Assembly (NCBI RefSeq): GCF_003437535.1 | Contig: NZ_QSQT01000021.1 | Span: 13,485-77,484, forward strand | DNA length: 64,000 nucleotides | Origin: Phocaeicola plebeius | Lineage (GTDB): Bacteria; Bacteroidota; Bacteroidia; Bacteroidales; Bacteroidaceae | Direction of reading: 5' to 3' | Translations under genes and position numbers: made by a program | Notes under the pieces: generated by a model | Databases searched by the model: none | What the model was told of the DNA's origin: nothing | What the model saw: only the letters and a program-made list of their open reading frames with translations | Shown here: positions 37,493 to 46,059 of the stretch, piece after piece | How positions within the stretch are numbered: position 1 is the first letter of the stretch | How the letters are laid out: every line of letters begins with the position of its first letter

Positions 37493-38707
37493 TTATTTCA
37501 AATCATTAAACAGCAACGGACCGTAGCTTGGATGTCCCCCGTCATACTTATCTTCCGTATACGTTTCCAGTAATGATTCTGTGTAGGGCATACTTAATTT
37601 CTTACGTTGTACATAATGATTGTATACCATATAAAATACAGGCTGCCAACAATTACCCCGCTCTGTATCCACTCCTCCATTTTTATCTTTGGTCTCTTTG
37701 GAAATAACGTCCCATTTACAATATTTGCCTGTGACATCCGTCCAAGTTTCAAAAGGCACATCATACCCTAAATTATATTTTACCGTATATTCATAACCTA
37801 ATAAGGCACGGTTCTCATATGCAGAATAAAGGTCATTTCCTTGTTTCCAAGCTAATTCACAGATAGCAGATACGGCCCCAAGTCCTAGTACAGTATGCTG
37901 TTGATCACGTCCAGACTCTTGGCACTGTCCAGTATCCCCATCAATATAATGTGAAATAGTACCATTATCATTCCCATACAAATAAAAATTCACACATTTT
38001 TTATACATATCTACATCATCCCACAAAATAGCAGCAGCCATATAAGATTTTGTCACATGCAAGCCCCAGTTTCCATTCGTGTAAGGATCGGTATTATAAA
38101 ACTCCTCCCACACCGGAAGAAAGACATTACGAAGCATATCGTTTACTTTCTGAATATCAGTCTCACTGATTTTATCATACGTATGGCTTAACATTTCTAA
38201 TGCATAGACAATTTTGATTCCTTCAAGACCAGCCATTAATGCGGTATCATTTCCATCAATGTCTTTCAAAACCTCTGCATATGCCAACATCAGTTCCAAT
38301 GATTTCTTCGCATAATTTTCATCCTGTGTAATCATCCACATTACTGAATTTAAATATACAGCATCAAAATCCTGTTCAGCATTTCGCTTGGTATATCCAT
38401 AATTTCCATCACGTGCAATAACTTCATAAGGCCCTTTTATCGTATAAGAAGATTGTGCCAAAGGCTCTTTTTCCAATGCTTGAAAAACACTATAAGCAGG
38501 TTCCTGTTTTTCCTTTACCATCTGGCGAATATGATCAATGTCTTTCTGTGTATGAAGTATACCTGGATGTTCCAGAGACGGTTCATAATTTGCACCAGAC
38601 AAAGGCCAGCTATCTATATCATTTACTCCATGCTCAAACTCAGCTGAACAGCTCATTGCCATTAAACCTACGGCAACTAATGGAAAGAATATTCTATTTA
38701 ACTTCAT
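37493..38707 (-). CDS. Alginate-lyase-fold polysaccharide lyase, lipoprotein
   Basis: This 404-residue protein has a lipoprotein signal peptide (LMAMSC, Cys 20). The rest is an (alpha/alpha) toroid of the alginate_lyase (PF05426) superfamily, with motifs NGNWGLHVTKSY and CQESGRDQQHTVLGLGA that carry the Asn, His and Arg residues expected at the active site. Relatives cleave uronic-acid-containing chains such as alginate or glucuronan by beta-elimination. The exact family and substrate are not clear from sequence. It is encoded between the surface glycan-binding protein and the GH2 enzyme, so it probably acts at the cell surface or in the periplasm on the same glycan. Confidence 0.82.
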   Translation of the reverse strand: MKLNRIFFPLVAVGLMAMSCSAEFEHGVNDIDSWPLSGANYEPSLEHPGILHTQKDIDHIRQMVKEKQEPAYSVFQALEKEPLAQSSYTIKGPYEVIARDGNYGYTKRNAEQDFDAVYLNSVMWMITQDENYAKKSLELMLAYAEVLKDIDGNDTALMAGLEGIKIVYALEMLSHTYDKISETDIQKVNDMLRNVFLPVWEEFYNTDPYTNGNWGLHVTKSYMAAAILWDDVDMYKKCVNFYLYGNDNGTISHYIDGDTGQCQESGRDQQHTVLGLGAVSAICELAWKQGNDLYSAYENRALLGYEYTVKYNLGYDVPFETWTDVTGKYCKWDVISKETKDKNGGVDTERGNCWQPVFYMVYNHYVQRKKLSMPYTESLLETYTEDKYDGGHPSYGPLLFNDLK

Positions 38708-38749
38708 ATTTTTCTGTTTTATTGTTAGGTATTAGGTATAAGGAAAGAA

Positions 38750-38813
38750 TGAAAGAGACGAACCTATAAAAACATTATTCGCCCAATATAGACTACAGAT
38801 TTCGTCTCTTTCA
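38750..38813 (-). other. Long stem-loop between the SGBP and lyase-fold genes
   Basis: TGAAAGAGACGAA and TTCGTCTCTTTCA form a perfect 13-bp stem with a 38-nt loop. U-rich sequence follows on the minus strand. It may reduce expression of the enzyme genes relative to susC/D or stabilise the upstream message. Confidence 0.5.
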
Positions 38814-38836
38814 ATTTCCATTGTATTTATCGTCCC

Positions 38837-40288
38837 TTATTTCTTTTCTTCATTTATTAAACTCTTTAAAGCTTCTTCCGACTCGAATGTTTTAATCCAG
38901 TCCACATCTATCGTGCCCGTTTCATCAGCTTCATACCAAATTTTCCAAATTTCAAATACGACATTATCTACCTTCTGCAATTTTGTCGGCATCATTTCCG
39001 TATTCACTTTCTTTTTAGTAAAATCAGCATAGAAAACTTTGTAATCACCACAATCCAATACTTCCATGGCTTTGTTTCCCTTATTCGTATCGGCACCATA
39101 TTTACCTCCAGATGATAAACCACCCCACATATCAAGATACCACTCCATCTTTTCAGATACTTCAAATACATCTTTGGGGAATCTCACTTTAAATGCCAAA
39201 ATCGGATAATTAGCCACATTAAATTCAAACCCTCCAGTTCGTTTGATTCGGATAGCTTTATAATTTTTGTCAGCACCTGGGAAAAGACTTAAAATACCCT
39301 GATCTTCCAACCAGTTGAATTCCAGACATTGTCCGTTAAAGTTCTCCCATGAGTTCATAAACTCGAATGAATCATTCATTTTACCCTCAGCTACTATTAC
39401 ATTCATAGAAGCAGAAATAGGATTACCATCACCATAGTCTGCCGTAGCAGTAACCACAGCGGTTCCATATTTCTTAGCAATAAAGTGTCCGTTTTCATCA
39501 ACCTCAACTACTTCCGGTTTACTGCTTTCCCATTTCAACGCCGAAAGTGTCGCATTGCCCGGTTTTACATTGAGTTGAGGTACATAAACTTCACCTAATG
39601 CCAACTTATCTGATTCTTTAACAAAAGAAAGAGTTTCTATAAAGATGATGGGCTTCACAGTAATTGTAAACTCTTTAGTAAAATGCTTTCCATCTGTAGC
39701 TGTTGCCTTAACACGTGCAGTCCCAGCTTTCACGCCTTTCACAACCCCATCCTCGGTCACAGTTGCAATCTCGGGAGTCAAACTTTCCCATTTCAACGTA
39801 GGATAAGTAGGATCTGAAGGAATTGTTTGCCATCGCAACTGCAATGAAGCAGTTTCATAAACTTCCAGTTCATTTTCCGTCATATCAAGATTGATATCTT
39901 CTATAAAGATAATCTCATCTACCACCTTGATTTCAACAGTAGAAGTAACCGCAAAACCTACAGCAGGCATTACTGAGATAATTGCTGTTCCTGCATGTAC
40001 AGCCTTTATCCGTCCTTCTTCATCTACACTAGCGATTTCAGGACTTCCTGATTTCCAAATTACTCCCTTATCTGAAGCATTTTCTGGCAATACGCTGTAA
40101 TTCAATATAGTATCACTTCCTACCAACAACGGTAATACAGGTGTTACATCTAAATTAATATCAGAAATAAGTACCTTTTCATTCATTTCGGGTGACACCA
40201 TTTCATCGTTGCACGAAACCATAGATGCCATTGTCCCTATTAAACAAACAGCCGCACAACCTTTATATAATATATTTTTGTATGTCAT
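38837..40288 (-). CDS. Surface glycan-binding protein with BIG2 domains
   Basis: This 483-residue lipoprotein has a signal ending MASMVSC. Three tandem bacterial Ig-like group 2 domains (about residues 40-125, 130-212 and 215-300) share the pattern WxSxxPEIAxVxExGxVKxxxAGTAxVxxxA. The C-terminal 170 residues resemble a DUF4979-type carbohydrate-binding domain. Its position directly after susD is that of SusE/SusF-like glycan-binding proteins, which hold the polysaccharide at the surface. The Ig domains would act as a spacer. There is 42 bp between its start and the susD stop. Confidence 0.85.
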   Translation of the reverse strand: MTYKNILYKGCAAVCLIGTMASMVSCNDEMVSPEMNEKVLISDINLDVTPVLPLLVGSDTILNYSVLPENASDKGVIWKSGSPEIASVDEEGRIKAVHAGTAIISVMPAVGFAVTSTVEIKVVDEIIFIEDINLDMTENELEVYETASLQLRWQTIPSDPTYPTLKWESLTPEIATVTEDGVVKGVKAGTARVKATATDGKHFTKEFTITVKPIIFIETLSFVKESDKLALGEVYVPQLNVKPGNATLSALKWESSKPEVVEVDENGHFIAKKYGTAVVTATADYGDGNPISASMNVIVAEGKMNDSFEFMNSWENFNGQCLEFNWLEDQGILSLFPGADKNYKAIRIKRTGGFEFNVANYPILAFKVRFPKDVFEVSEKMEWYLDMWGGLSSGGKYGADTNKGNKAMEVLDCGDYKVFYADFTKKKVNTEMMPTKLQKVDNVVFEIWKIWYEADETGTIDVDWIKTFESEEALKSLINEEKK

Positions 40289-40330
40289 GATTGATATAAT
40301 ATTATTAGATTGCTAATACAAATAAAACTA

Positions 40331-42052
40331 TTACTCCCAACCTGGATTTTGTTTCAAATTCGGATTTAATTTCAGCTGGTCCATAGGCAGAGGATACAAA
40401 TAATGTTTCTCCTCCCAAACACGACCCTGTTCGTAAATAATACAACCTTCTGCGTCCATGGTTTTAGAAGAAGCGTCCGACCATTTTGTTTCATACTCAG
40501 TACCTCTCCATTTAACACCTGTAAGATTCATCGGCATTTCCTCTTCTGCTGTTTTCCATCGTTTTAAATCATCAATACGGAAATTCTCATCATAGAATTC
40601 AACAGTACGTTCACGACGTATCTCAGTACGCATTTCCAAATTATTGGCAGAAACAAAAGCATTGGTCAAATCAGGCATATTAGGATTAACACGCTTACGA
40701 GTCAAATTCAAACTGATAGCTAAATCTTCATCAGAAATTTTATCATCACGTTCAAATACTGCCTCAGCATAATTTAACAAAACCTCAGCATAACGGATAA
40801 TTGGATAATCATATGCTTCCATTCCTGTAGGTACCCCATCACGTTCACAACACCATTTATGAGGGAAATACCCTGTACCAGTAGAAGGCATAAAGTTCTT
40901 ATGAGAAGCATTCGCAATTTCTTCTGCACTTCCAGTCCAGTCTATACGTCCTCCTCCTGTTCCCCAATATGTATGTCCAGGAATCATAAGCGTATTGCTC
41001 ATTCTGTTATCTCGGTCCTTGAACTCGGAATCCACTTTACTATAATCCCATGTCTGAGGGTTAATGGGTAAGCCATTACTTTGCAAATACATATTTGCCA
41101 TTTTACGTGTCACGTATACAGCATTACCCAATCGTCCTTGTGTGATATTAAAACCAATAGAAGCCAATGTAGGATCATGACGTCTAGTAAAAATGTATTC
41201 CTTATTCCCACTTTTAGTAATACCAGCAGGATTCGATTTATCATTTTCAAGGATAAAAAGATATTTGTAAGCTTCAGTACCTAATTCCTCTGGAGCAAAC
41301 AGTTCAAAGAAACCACTTTCTATTACATCATGAGCAGACGTTGCAGCTATATCCAATAATGCGCTTGAACGATCATTGTTCTGTCCACCATTACGAAACT
41401 TTTGCCAAGTACCTTCATAAAGAGCGACACGAGAAAGAAAAGCACTCGCAGCCTGACTAGACAAACGACCTTCATCTTTACTGCTAATCTCATTTGCTTC
41501 AGGAAGAAGTCTGATTGCTTCTTCCAAATCTTCCAGAATAAAATCAACCACCTCATCGCGAGAGTTACGGGCCATTTGCATTTCAGGTGAATCAATATCC
41601 AATGGAGTACGAGTAATAATGACATCTCCATATACCTGCAACAAATCAAAATAACAATAGGCTCTGAAGAAATGGGCCTCACCCACTGATGTTTCGATAT
41701 CTGCCGGAGCAGCATAACCTTCAGCCTGCTGCAATAATGTGTTCACCTGACGGATACGATTGTAATTATTGGTGTAAGTTTTATCCGACGACGGAATACT
41801 ATTCGTTCCATTACTGTAGACATCCAATGTGATTCCTGTCCGCAAATCAGAACGAACATCACTATGAGGACTATCATCCAATTGTTTAAAATCGACAGTC
41901 CAGCCATAGAACTGAGTAGCAAACAATTTAAAATGGTCTGGAGTCTGCCAGTAATTTGTATCTGCCAACTGAGTTTTCGGCTCCATGTCAAGACATGACT
42001 GAAACGTTAGCATAGAAAATAATCCCAAAATATATGTTATCTTTTTCATCAT
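40331..42052 (-). CDS. SusD/RagB-family glycan-binding outer-membrane lipoprotein
   Basis: The product is about 573 residues from the ATG at 42052; a second ATG follows immediately. A longer open frame to 42157 overlaps susC and lacks a signal peptide. The lipoprotein signal ends LTFQSC. The SusD fold is supported by the N-terminal TPR-like part (VGEAHFFRAYCYFDLLQVYG), the VKKLE-equivalent middle region and the C-terminal RRERTVEFYDENFRIDDLKRW segment. SusD proteins cap the SusC channel and bind the glycan. The start is 10 bp past the susC stop. Confidence 0.94.
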   Translation of the reverse strand: MMKKITYILGLFSMLTFQSCLDMEPKTQLADTNYWQTPDHFKLFATQFYGWTVDFKQLDDSPHSDVRSDLRTGITLDVYSNGTNSIPSSDKTYTNNYNRIRQVNTLLQQAEGYAAPADIETSVGEAHFFRAYCYFDLLQVYGDVIITRTPLDIDSPEMQMARNSRDEVVDFILEDLEEAIRLLPEANEISSKDEGRLSSQAASAFLSRVALYEGTWQKFRNGGQNNDRSSALLDIAATSAHDVIESGFFELFAPEELGTEAYKYLFILENDKSNPAGITKSGNKEYIFTRRHDPTLASIGFNITQGRLGNAVYVTRKMANMYLQSNGLPINPQTWDYSKVDSEFKDRDNRMSNTLMIPGHTYWGTGGGRIDWTGSAEEIANASHKNFMPSTGTGYFPHKWCCERDGVPTGMEAYDYPIIRYAEVLLNYAEAVFERDDKISDEDLAISLNLTRKRVNPNMPDLTNAFVSANNLEMRTEIRRERTVEFYDENFRIDDLKRWKTAEEEMPMNLTGVKWRGTEYETKWSDASSKTMDAEGCIIYEQGRVWEEKHYLYPLPMDQLKLNPNLKQNPGWE

Positions 42053-42062
42053 TTCTTTATTT

Positions 42063-45000
42063 TTAGAAAGTAGCATTGATACCAAAAGTAATTGTACGAT
42101 TAAATGGATAGCGCTGTTTATTTTCCACTTTGCGTGTAGCCTCAGGGTCCCAGCCATCGTTTATATATGATTTTTCCCACAAATCTGCTCCCGCAACATA
42201 TACACGTAGATTGCTCAAGAAACCTGTTTTACTTATCAAATTCTTAGGGAAGGTATATCCTAATACAATATCCTTCAAACGAAGATAAGCACCATTTTCT
42301 ACAGACCATGTAGAAGCCATGTAATTGTAGTTGTTAATATCATTATTGTTTGAGTAGCTCGGATAATAGTTATTGGGAGTTTCAGGGCTCCAAACATTGC
42401 CCACACTTTGATTAGATGTATTCAACCAAATAGCTTTAAAAGGTACTTTCCATGCATCAATTTCGCGATAGATGGTACGATCTCCAACTCCTTGAAATAC
42501 TGCATTAAAATCAAATCCCCTCCATTCGAAACCGAAGTTAAAAGAGAAAGACAGTTTGGGATCATCAGTACCTAAAAAGACTAAGTCATCCTGAGTAAGT
42601 TTACCATCTTTATTGACATCTTCATACATATGATCTCCTAAACGAAGGTTAGCAGGCATATTTACGGAGTTGTTTCCTGTATATTTCTGTGTATACTTCA
42701 TCAGCTGCTCATCTGTCTGAATTTTCCCCATATAACGATAACCAAATATAGAGTTTAACGGATAGCCATTCAATGCTGCATTGTATCCAGCCTCTACCAC
42801 CACTTCTCCTCCATCAATCAATTCATTCGTCATATAAGTTAATGTTCCACCTAAATGGTAATTTACCTCACCTATCTTATCACGCCAGGTCAAACTTCCA
42901 TCATATCCTTTGGCCATAAACTTTCCGGTATTGGTACTTGGTGCTGTACCACCTAACACACCTGGATATAAACGGGAAATCAACATGTTGTTATTTTTTT
43001 TCATAAATAATTCAAAGGTTCCGGTAAGTCGATTTCCTATGAAACCAAAGTCTAAACCTAAATTGTAATTATAAATACGTTCCCAAGTACGTACTTTACT
43101 TACCAACCCCGCTGATTCCACGTAAGTTCCTTTTGATGTTCCCAGTAAAGCACCACTATTTGACTTATAATTATACAACTGGATACCATCATAGCGTCCG
43201 ATACCACTTTGATTACCTACCTCTCCGTATGAAGCGCGTAATTTCAATTCGCTCACGTAGTCATGAATACCTTCCATAAAGCTTTCCTCACTGATTCGCC
43301 ATCCAGCAGATGCTCCCCAGAAGAAATTCCAACGGTTTTCTGGCAAGAATTTAGAGGAACCGTCATAACGGGCATTCAACTCTGCCATATACTTCGACTT
43401 ATAATTATAGTTGAAACGCCAAAAATAAGACAATATAGCCTCTTCCCACTTATCAACTTTATCAATATAAACCTGTCCTTTACCATTTAATGATTCAATG
43501 GCAGACTCTACATCCATGACTTTAGTAGCGCTGTAATCATATGCTGCATAATCATACTGTACACCTCCCATCACAGCCAAATCATGAACCTCGTTCAACA
43601 ACTTCTTATAAGTAAGGAAAGCAGAAGCCGTACAATTATCTGTGCGGGATGCGCTCTTCATGTAAGAAGATTTTTCCTGTGCAGGATAAGGAGAGTTTTC
43701 ATTTCTGATTAACGTACCATCATACTGATACCAGTCAATAGACAAATATTGCTCATCACGCATTGCCGTATTTGTGCTATATCCTACAGTTCCTTGAAAA
43801 TCAAGCCCCTCCAATATGTTTATTTTTAAGACCTCATTTACGCTCATACTAGTAACCGTCAGTCTATTATCGCCACCAAGTTCTACCTGCCAGTTAGGAG
43901 TATGAATTCCACCCCATGCATAAGGCTTACCATCTATAGTTGATACTGGCAAACCTGGTTGAGGAATCGAAACACCAAGAACCGCACCAATCTGTGTGGG
44001 AGCTACCTGATGCTGACGGCTAGCGGCCATATTAGAATCCAAGCTAACACGATTAGAAATTTTAAAACTATTAGATAAACGCACATTATAACGTTCATTT
44101 GAATTATTACCCCATTGCAAAGTACCTTGATCATTCAGATAACCCAATGAAAGACGGTAACTAGATTTATCAGTTCCTCCTGAAAGACTCAAATTGTGTT
44201 GTGTAGAATTTGCATTTCCCCATAACACATCTGTCCAGTTCATATCGTGAAACACAAAATCGGCTACACCAATAAAAGCATTAGGAATTGGATTAGGAAC
44301 CGAACCATCTCCCCCATTCAAGTTTATCCAGCTTCCCTTTAAAGACTTTGCCAACTTAGCATAACGTATCCATTGATCATCCTCTCCATAACCATCATTA
44401 GTACGTGCCTGAATTACCCCATCAGCCCATTCATCAAGGCTCATCAAACGAGGTTGCAATCCCACGATTTTACGAGTAAACGAACCGCTATATTCTATTT
44501 TTGCTTTACCTGCATCCGGACGTTTCGTTGTTACCAGAATTACACCTCCAGCTGCCTTAGCTCCATAAATGGCTGCAGAAGCATCCTTTAAGAAGTTAAT
44601 GGATTCAATATCATCTGCACTTAACTGGGACATTTCACTTACACTGCTTGCAGGCACACCATCAATAATCAGCAACGGGTCTACAGAATTCTTAGATACT
44701 GCACCACGTATAGATATTCCCCATCCTTCCTCACCAGGAGCAGCAGAAGAACGAGTAATACGTAGTCCTGGTACCTGTCCCTGCATAGCTGAAAGAGGGT
44801 TACTCACCGTTCCTTTGTTTTGGAACATTTTCTCATCCACAACTGTTACAGATCCTGTCAAAGTCTGTTTCTTTTGAGCTCCATAGCCTACAACCACTAC
44901 TTCATCCAAAACCTCTGTATCTTCCTTAAGAATGACTTTCGACAAATTAGGATTAGAAGCTGGCAATTCTACCGTTTTATAGCCAATATAAGAAATCACC

Positions 45001-45275
45001 ACTACTGCATTCTTAGAAGACACATTCAACGAATAATTTCCGTCAATGTCTGTGATCACTCCATTTGTAGTTCCTTTTTCAAGAACACTTGCACCAATAA
45101 CGGGGATACCCTCCGCATCCAGCACTTGTCCTTTCACACTTACCGATTGCAGAACCGATTGTACAGAAGTCACCTCCGCATGCATCGGAGCCACATTGCC
45201 GGCTACTAAAGCCGAAACCATCATGGCTGAAAAAAGGACTCTCTGCGATGAATTTTTCAGAAAACCATTCTTCAT
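42063..45275 (-). CDS. SusC/RagA-family TonB-dependent glycan transporter
   Basis: This protein of about 1070 residues starts at the ATG at 45275 that opens the signal peptide; an ATG 39 bp upstream is also in frame. Domains in order are signal peptide, carboxypeptidase-regulatory-like domain (VKGQVLDAEGIPVIGASV), TonB box region (LDEVVVVGYGAQKK), plug domain and a 22-strand barrel ending in an aromatic residue (FGINATF). No STN signalling domain is present, so it is not a classical ECF/anti-sigma coupled transducer. The gene is 43 bp downstream of an ECF sigma factor gene. Confidence 0.94.
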   Translation of the reverse strand: MKNGFLKNSSQRVLFSAMMVSALVAGNVAPMHAEVTSVQSVLQSVSVKGQVLDAEGIPVIGASVLEKGTTNGVITDIDGNYSLNVSSKNAVVVISYIGYKTVELPASNPNLSKVILKEDTEVLDEVVVVGYGAQKKQTLTGSVTVVDEKMFQNKGTVSNPLSAMQGQVPGLRITRSSAAPGEEGWGISIRGAVSKNSVDPLLIIDGVPASSVSEMSQLSADDIESINFLKDASAAIYGAKAAGGVILVTTKRPDAGKAKIEYSGSFTRKIVGLQPRLMSLDEWADGVIQARTNDGYGEDDQWIRYAKLAKSLKGSWINLNGGDGSVPNPIPNAFIGVADFVFHDMNWTDVLWGNANSTQHNLSLSGGTDKSSYRLSLGYLNDQGTLQWGNNSNERYNVRLSNSFKISNRVSLDSNMAASRQHQVAPTQIGAVLGVSIPQPGLPVSTIDGKPYAWGGIHTPNWQVELGGDNRLTVTSMSVNEVLKINILEGLDFQGTVGYSTNTAMRDEQYLSIDWYQYDGTLIRNENSPYPAQEKSSYMKSASRTDNCTASAFLTYKKLLNEVHDLAVMGGVQYDYAAYDYSATKVMDVESAIESLNGKGQVYIDKVDKWEEAILSYFWRFNYNYKSKYMAELNARYDGSSKFLPENRWNFFWGASAGWRISEESFMEGIHDYVSELKLRASYGEVGNQSGIGRYDGIQLYNYKSNSGALLGTSKGTYVESAGLVSKVRTWERIYNYNLGLDFGFIGNRLTGTFELFMKKNNNMLISRLYPGVLGGTAPSTNTGKFMAKGYDGSLTWRDKIGEVNYHLGGTLTYMTNELIDGGEVVVEAGYNAALNGYPLNSIFGYRYMGKIQTDEQLMKYTQKYTGNNSVNMPANLRLGDHMYEDVNKDGKLTQDDLVFLGTDDPKLSFSFNFGFEWRGFDFNAVFQGVGDRTIYREIDAWKVPFKAIWLNTSNQSVGNVWSPETPNNYYPSYSNNNDINNYNYMASTWSVENGAYLRLKDIVLGYTFPKNLISKTGFLSNLRVYVAGADLWEKSYINDGWDPEATRKVENKQRYPFNRTITFGINATF

Positions 45276-45318
45276 AAGATTAAACTTTAAATTAACGTTT
45301 TTACTTCTTATCATTATT

Positions 45319-45837
45319 TTATATACATTGTTTCATATAGTTGCGTACTTCCTTGCGGCTGATGAACAGATGGTTCTCTACCGTACGAACAGAAAGATTC
45401 AATTCGGCCGCAATATCTGCCGATGTTTTCCCCTCAAAACGATTCATAATATAGATTTTACGACGCTGACAAGGCAGACAATTCACTCTCATCAGTTCTT
45501 GCTTCTGCAAGTCACGTACAATGACACAGGCATCTGCATCTCCAGCACGCTGTGACTGATAATTTTCCTCCAGATAAGCGGCCACTTCCTGTTTTTTATA
45601 AAAATGGCGGAGATAGTCAGACACCAGATTACGTACAATCGTAAACAAGAAATATTTTACGGTATCGGGACGAAGCATAGCACGGTATTCCAAAAGGCGA
45701 AGATATGCGTCCTGAACCAAATCTTCCGCATCTTCTTTTTTCCCTATTTTCTTATAGATATAAAAGAAGACCGACTGATGGTAGTCCGCAAAAATCTGTG
45801 CTACTAGCTCATTGGATGTGTTCGTCAGGTCTTTCAT
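45319..45837 (-). CDS. ECF-type RNA polymerase sigma factor
   Basis: This 172-residue protein has sigma region 2 (EDAEDLVQDAYLRLLEYRA) and region 4 (LPCQRRKIYIMNRFEGKTSADIAAELNLSVRTVENHL). Such factors in Bacteroides usually sit next to a FecR-type anti-sigma gene and an STN-containing SusC. Here there is no anti-sigma gene and the SusC lacks STN, so how its activity is controlled is unclear. It probably directs transcription of the susC operon, of which it is the first gene. Confidence 0.92.
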   Translation of the reverse strand: MKDLTNTSNELVAQIFADYHQSVFFYIYKKIGKKEDAEDLVQDAYLRLLEYRAMLRPDTVKYFLFTIVRNLVSDYLRHFYKKQEVAAYLEENYQSQRAGDADACVIVRDLQKQELMRVNCLPCQRRKIYIMNRFEGKTSADIAAELNLSVRTVENHLFISRKEVRNYMKQCI

Positions 45838-45867
45838 AAATTAGCTTGTTTTGGTTTTTTGACACTG

Positions 45868-45875
45868 CAAATGTA
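45868..45875 (-). promoter_or_regulatory. -7 box (TACATTTG) for the ECF sigma-susC operon
   Basis: On the minus strand TACATTTG matches TAnnTTTG, with transcription expected near 45862 and a leader of about 24 nt. The best -33 candidate is 24 bp upstream, longer than usual, so an activator such as the SusR-like regulator may be needed. Confidence 0.45.
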
Positions 45876-45975
45876 TCTACAATCCCAAAAAACTAAAAAC
45901 AAATGTAACATGGAATAAATCTCACCTTATCATGCAAGACTAGTTTCTACACAAACAATTGATTAACAACGAAAT

Positions 45976-46033
45976 AAAACATCCCGCACGAGAGTCTCAA
46001 ATTATTATTTGACACTTACGTACAGGATGTTTT
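45976..46033 (-). terminator. Terminator after the SusR-like regulator gene
   Basis: AAAACATCC (45976-45984) and GGATGTTTT (46025-46033) enclose an inner helix (CAAAT/ATTTG). On the minus strand the stem is followed by UUUUAUUUC. It lies 27 bp after the regulator stop codon. Confidence 0.65.
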
Positions 46034-46059
46034 TCCCTATTTTGACACTAAAAAGTCCG

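Noticed and set aside
38750..38813. Invertible promoter flanked by inverted repeats
   Set aside because: The arms are only 38 bp apart and enclose no promoter motif; no invertase gene is nearby. A stem-loop in the operon RNA is simpler.
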